This document shows positions 58,654-64,000 of a stretch of 64,000 nucleotides of DNA, one piece after another. The notes under the pieces were generated by a model. It saw only the letters and a list, made by a program, of their open reading frames with translations, had not been told where the DNA came from and ran no database searches. The number at the start of each line of letters is the position of its first letter. Positions within the stretch are counted from its first letter, which is position 1. Both the position numbers and the translations under genes were made by a program. The stretch comes from Trogon surrucura (Eukaryota > Chordata > Aves > Trogoniformes > Trogonidae), in the NCBI GenBank assembly GCA_020746105.1, contig CM036617.1:144068518-144132517 (forward strand). Reading direction: 5' to 3'.

Positions 58654-58803
58654 GTGTGTGTGCACAACAGCATAGTCTACCCCGTTGGGGCAACCTGGGA
58701 AGATGGATGCAGGGACTGCGCTTGCACTAGCATGAGAGATGATGTTACAGGACTTCAGATGATGGAGTGTCGCGACAAAACATGTAACACATTCTGTCCT
58801 CGG
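58654..58803 (+). CDS. VWF: VWF exon 43: C-type module
   Basis: 50 codons, phase 0 at both ends: V-C-V-H-N-S-I-V-Y-P-V-G-A-T-W, EDGCRDCACTSMRDD, QMMECRDKTCNTFCPR. It matches human [29 protein letters not shown]...VAQCSQKPCEDSC. VCVH...YPVG...W..GC..C.CT is a VWC module start. Its end lies in exon 44, which is not within the window. Donor GTAAGT. Confidence 0.96.
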
Positions 58804-61800
58804 GTAAGTATCATATAAACTAGTGCATTAGTCAGCAGAGCCCTGATGGGGATCTGAAATGATTACTTTTAAACCTGCATGTTTAGAGAAACCAGAGAAA
58901 AATAGAAAAAAAGGTGTTGTAGCAACGAATTATCTCCGGAATGGAGTTCAAGAGATCCTGAGCATTACTGACTTTTCTTTAGGGTTATTGTTTAAGGACT
59001 ATATCCTGCTGCCCAGGAAATCGGTGACAAGCTCCTTTTATATTTTAGTAAAGGGAGAACCGCATCATGAATTGTCTGTCATTTACGCTACTTATGCAAT
59101 AAGTACTCATGATGAGTAAAGTTCAATTCCAAATGAGTGAAGTTCACTTTCTGAAGAGAACATTTCATATCTGTCTATTGCTAAGCTCTGTGCATTATAG
59201 CAATAATAATACCACATGCTGTGGCCTTTATTATGCTCAGACATCTGCTACATCCTAAGAAATTGTGACCTGCTTTTGGAAGCCCACAAAGGAAGTATGA
59301 GCTGCTTTGATATATTGACATAGCTGGTCAAGCAGGCAGAGAGAGATACTCGCTAGAAAAACTTGGCAGAATAATTTTATATAGATCAAAGGAATGCTTA
59401 AAAAGTCAGCAGCACTTGCCAGTGTCATAGATGACTTTGTGTGCACAAATCATATTATGGTCAAAAGTTGAAAATGTTTTTTATACTTCCTTTAAGCTAC
59501 CCAATTTACATCCCTAATGTTCCTCACCTTAACATAATGTGGAGATTAAGGAAGAATGTGTACAGTTAAATGTGATACCCTAGAGTTGTGTTTTGCTCTG
59601 CTATCTAGCGTCCTGTGCCTGTAATCCCTGAACATTCCCCTGTCCTTGCTTTGTGAGGTTAATGTGGATGGGTCAGTCAGTGAGGACAGTGGAAATACAC
59701 AGCTTGAGTCTGCAGAAGAGGCAGATGGCAGGAGAGGTTGCTCAGCCCAGCCAGATTCTGACAACCCACACTCCTTACTAACTTCCCTGTGGCCAGAGTA
59801 GTTGCCCAGTGAACATCGGAGTCTACCATAAATAATGTTTTGCCTCTTTCTGTAGAGCTCTCAGTATATAAATGGATTAGTTGAGATTGTTCTTGATGGT
59901 GTTAGCTAATTCCATTCAGGAAAAAGCACATCCAACTTCAAGCAGCTCCTCTTTTGTCTGTGGTCTGGTGTGTTCATAATCTGCAAGGTCAGCAGGCTGT
60001 GCGAGGTCTGAGCAACTAGATGTGGCTGGCTGGAATTCAGAATGTTCTCTGCAGGTCTTTTGCTGACCCAGGGTTTTCCCTATAGGTTTATTCCTCCCTG
60101 ATCAGTAAAGTGAATCCTGGAAGAAGCTAATTTGCCTTTTTTAACTCAGTGCAGAAGCAAGGATGAGCTAGTTAATGCTATTCAAGCCTCCCAAGCTGTC
60201 TTTCAAACATTCCTATTAGAGTATATATTGCGTTAGCCCCCACAAAATTCAAACAGTTGACCAAGCAGCAACAGTTTCCAAATGTGTGTTGTAGCATCAG
60301 TGCTTTCAGTGGTCTGGTAGCTGGTAAAAACCTGTCTGTAAGTCTGTGACTCAACAGACTTTCCTGGTGTCATTACAGGTGACTGGCTGGTATTTGTCAG
60401 TGGGAATTGCAAAGAAGGGCATACCACAGCAATAACTGAAGAACCCTTTAATTAGGAGGGACAGATGCTGCTTCTGTGTTTGATTCACTGTGCTGACTGG
60501 GGTGCTGCTGTAATGTTCTGGGTTTTCTAGTGCTGCATGTGAGACAAGGTTCACTTGTTTTGTTCGGCTTCAGGAGCAGTTTTTTCTCGTTTGCTGGAAA
60601 CACAGTGAATCTCCAAATAAATGTCATGCACATTCCCCTCCACCACCTAGCTTGTTTCCCACTGTTCTTCCTAAACGTTTTAACCAGTTTTAAGAAATCT
60701 GCCTTTTTTTTTGTTGGGTTTTTTTTTTAATGAGTCTCATTTTTGTAGTTGCATTCAGAACAGAGGCTAAGAAAAATCAACACATGATCTCTTCTTCCTT
60801 CTTGCTTCAGTTAATTTTCGAAGAAGGCTCTTCATTAGCAGACTTTGTATATACAGCTGTGAGTAGTTAGAGGTGTTCTTTTTGCTTTTGGAAAAACTTT
60901 GTTAACAATGTGCCTGGGAGACAAGAATTGACCATGGGCATAGTGCGTATCTGTGCAGTACCTCATGGCTGAGTTAACATAGTAGAAACCTTGAATTGTT
61001 TGACTTGTTTAAAATTCTTATTTGAATTTACACTAGTATGTGCTTTAAAACACTTAATCATGCACTGAAATTTGACTACAAACATTTCAGTTAAGCAGCT
61101 CTTTTCTGAGCTCTATAAAGCTAAATTGTGCCTTAGTTTTCAAAGAATTTCAAATGCCTTAATACCACTATCTTTCAACATCATTTAACTTATTCTCTAC
61201 CAGACTCAGGCTGGACATATGTATGTGCACTTCAAGTGGTTTGAACAAAACATAAACTTTTTTTTGAATAATATTTTCTTCTCCATAATTCCCTAGGGCC
61301 AGACCAAAAAAAAAACCAATCCTTTAAAGAAATCTAAGAAACCAAACTAGTGCTCCTTCTGCAACTCTAGAGTTTGATGAGAAAGCTTGAGGATGCCTAA
61401 TGCAGTGAAAACCATGAGGGTAGTTATGAGAGCTTTCAGCTGTTGCAGAAGAACCCCTTCAATTTCCATTTGTAGAAGAATTTTGTTACTAGTATAACAT
61501 TTATTATGGAATATTCAGTCTAAAGTGTCTGGCTGTGTTTTGGCTCATAGCCATAGGTTTATCAATAATTTGCTGTTCTAATAAAGTAACATGAACGCAG
61601 AACTACATTTTTTTGCCAAATTAGCCTTAAGCATTGCAGTGTCAAAAAGTTATTTTAAAACAAAGAGCCTTGGTAGAAATCATGTCACTTCTTTACTGGA
61701 ATCTGCCATTTCTTCCACTTGTTTAATGGTTATCAAAGTTGTACAACCAAAACTGTAGCTGTTGGACAACCCAAATAGCTCAGATTTTTTTTTTCTCCTT

Positions 61801-64000
61801 TGCTTGTTCCTGATTCAGTGGATATACATAACAAGGATCAAAGAAGTTCTGTAACCAGCTTGAATTTGCCTTAAGGCTTCTTTTTCACTTCAGATTAGAT
61901 GGCACTGGAAGTTGTATTGACATTGAAGACATACTTTAATGATGGATCATTAAAGATCTAACTCTCTGCTGCTGCTGGTTATTAATTCTATTGCCAGGTC
62001 TTGAAGTTGTGCAGTTTTGTTGTCAACTGTGTCATTTGACTTCCTTTTTTAAATTTAGCTACACAAAATGAGGAAAAAAACATAATATGTACTAGCTCCT
62101 TCACCCTGACAAATGAATGATGCTACTGTTCTTCTGAGCATGGCAAAAATCAAACTTAAATTATATATATAGTTTTAGAATATAAAAAGCTATACTATGC
62201 AAAAAGAGTGGATTCTTCATTTAAATGAACCATTCCCACAGGTGTCTGAGGAGTTTAACAGCAAATACAGACTTCTGACTTGCAAACTAGATGTGGGTTG
62301 GCTTCATTATATGTCATAGTCCCCTCAGTACTTCTGTCCTGTCCTTGTACCAAAGTTTTGAGAAAGCAAGCAAAAAATTGTTGCAATTATTGAATGTGCC
62401 ACAAGGAGGAGTGGTGTCTCCCCCCAGAAATAATTTCTCTGCGAGTAAATCAGACTACATCCTTCAGAGAAACATGGTAATAAAATGGATAACAGCTTTC
62501 GAAACATTTTAAATTCACTAGTATTCTAATGTGAAGGGAGCACTTCTTTGCTTAATTTTCGTCAATGTTCTTGGAATTAGGTACTTTGTAAGTGGTATAA
62601 AAAAGTGTGGTTTAAATTATTCGGTAATTTAAAGTATTAGATGATTATAAGAAGAATGAAGCATAGTTTTCTGGCACAAGTATTTAAGACAAAGCCATTT
62701 GGCTAAGCATGTTTAAATTAATTAGGTTATATTTTCAAGCTTCTTGATTAATTATATTAAAATAAAGAACATTTGCACCCAATGCACAAAGGCATAGTGA
62801 ATGATGGTTGTAATGGATGCTGACTATGAAAGCTATGACTTTAATCTCCAATATTTCAAACAGATATTTTCTTTTGAAGTAGAATATAAAACATGGTAGT
62901 AAATGGCTTAATAGCATATATTAAGGAGGTCAAAGAAACTAATATAAAAGGAAGACAGTTGTTTCAGTATTAGGTGTGCAGGACCTGATTTAAAAACTGT
63001 GGCAGTCTTATAGGGAGGTAATTTCAAACATCTGGCTTGCATTTTAAGGCATAATTTATAATGAAAATTAGGAAATTATAACTTGATGTTATAGAGACCT
63101 GTAAACAGAGAATGAAGTCCTCACCTTGGGTAAATGAGTGTAGCTCCAGGGAAATCTCTATAATTGTGCTGATTCATCAACACTGAAGATTTTGCTTTCA
63201 CCATTTCAAGTGGATTCATATCCATCCTGTTGATTTTTTCTTAGTATGCTGTTGCCATTTTGATTCACTCAACTCCAAGTACTGTCGTCTCAATATGTAA
63301 GAAGACAAATACTAGACTCTTCTTAAAAATACTACCTTGAGGAGTAATCTCTGTTCTCTTTTTCCTGCTTTGTTGCCCAAAAGGCATCTGGCAGAGTTTT
63401 CTGGCCAAAATTTTAGCACCCTTGAAAAGATGAACTGTGTATCCTGAGCAACACGAGAATAAATGAGAGAGTGCACAAATGGGCCAAACCACAGCCTGTG
63501 TGCATCCTGTCGGCAGCCTTGAGTAGGCGACGAAACCAAAATGTGCGTTCTCTGAATGCTACAGAATTAATCTGCATTCCTCTTCTATTCGTTGCAAGCC
63601 AAGCTCCAGTTCAAAAGCCCGCAACACCCGCTCCCCCCGCCATGCAGAATGTCTTAATCCATACACTTTCACCCTCTGCGCAGGAGATCAGCCTTATCTC
63701 CGCATTTTGTGTTTGATAGAACAGCCTGATCTGGCTGCACAACCGCGCACTTGTCAGGTTCTCCATCGCAGCTGCTGATTCTGACTCCCAAGTCAGCCAC
63801 GTGCACCTGTTGAAGTGTGAGGGGTGCCTTGTGTTACCTTATCCCTTACCTCCCAGGTCGGGGGGATTTTTTTTTAGTCCTGTACACAGTCAGACGCTTA
63901 CCGAGGGCTTCTTCTGAATTTTAATTCCCTGTTTGGACTCCGTGTTTAAACAAAACAAACAGAAGAAGGGGTAAGATGCAGAGGGGGAATAAAGCAGTGG
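58804..64000 (+). other. VWF: 5' part of intron 43
   Basis: At least 5.2 kb. I looked for the next exon (human GFTYVLHEGECCGRC-like) and found no match, so the intron probably continues past the window. T and A runs occur (60700-60729, 61255-61264). No retroposon or gene is recognised. Confidence 0.75.

Larger units (their letters stand above)
1..64000 (+). other. VWF: Internal part of the von Willebrand factor gene body (human-equivalent introns 18 to 43)
   Basis: Twenty-five exons on the + strand encode, in order, the end of D', D3, A1, A2, A3, D4 and the first C-type modules of VWF. Exon number, order, phases and sizes agree with human exons 19-43: exactly nine exons precede the giant A1-A2 exon and fifteen follow it. 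The joined coding bases (4,974) start and end in phase 0. The secreted protein carries factor VIII and tethers platelets to collagen. Signal peptide, propeptide, RGD module and cystine knot lie outside the window. Family assignment is certain; species is inferred only. Confidence 0.98.

Noticed and set aside
63590-63870. Possible exon 44 or CpG-rich control region near the window end
   Set aside because: Sequence is somewhat GC-rich, but no frame matches the VWF GECCGRC segment and no consistent splice pair was found.

Overview
The window is an internal 64 kb slice of a bird von Willebrand factor gene (VWF), read on the + strand. It carries 25 coding exons that match human exons 19 to 43 in order, size and splice phase. 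Together they hold 4,974 coding bases (1,658 codons). Every junction keeps the reading frame, and no exon contains a stop or frameshift, so this looks like an intact working gene. The gene start (propeptide D1-D2, start of D'), exons 44 to 52 (later C modules, the RGD-bearing module, the C-terminal cystine knot), the promoter and the 3' UTR are all outside the window. I see no other protein-coding gene. The many other open frames are chance frames in introns or remnants of CR1 retroposons. All human residue numbers quoted are from memory of human VWF, aligned by eye.

Layout: exon 19 ends the D' region (679-782). Exons 20-27 (5711-16579) encode D3. The large exon 28 (19148-20487) encodes the A1 and A2 domains. 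Exons 29-32 (21211-32496) encode A3. Exons 33-38 (34697-51403) encode D4, and exons 38-43 (51198-58803) the start of the C-module stem. The last 5.2 kb is intron 43. Introns hold CR1 LINE fragments, a tRNA-derived SINE, short tandem duplications and low-complexity tracts.

Organism: the protein is clearly vertebrate VWF. The abundance of CR1 3' ends with the typical ATTCTATGATTCTATG-like tail points to a bird. A tRNA-Ile-headed SINE with a CR1 tail in intron 33 resembles the TguSINE1 type described from passerines, so a songbird or other passerine is the best guess (inference, moderate confidence).

How the parts work together: VWF is a secreted multimeric glycoprotein of endothelium and platelets/thrombocytes. 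D'D3 binds factor VIII and links dimers into multimers (the D3 cysteines equivalent to human C1097, C1099, C1101 and C1142 are all present). A1 binds platelet GPIb-alpha, A2 holds the ADAMTS13 cleavage site, A3 binds collagen, and D4 and the C modules form the stem. No new system is present. The points worth a second look are lineage-specific changes in A1 and A2: a 4-residue deletion with a new glycosylation site beside the GPIb surface, altered A2 calcium-site and ADAMTS13-exosite residues, and loss of both A2 N-glycans. There are also some unusual retroposon structures in the introns.
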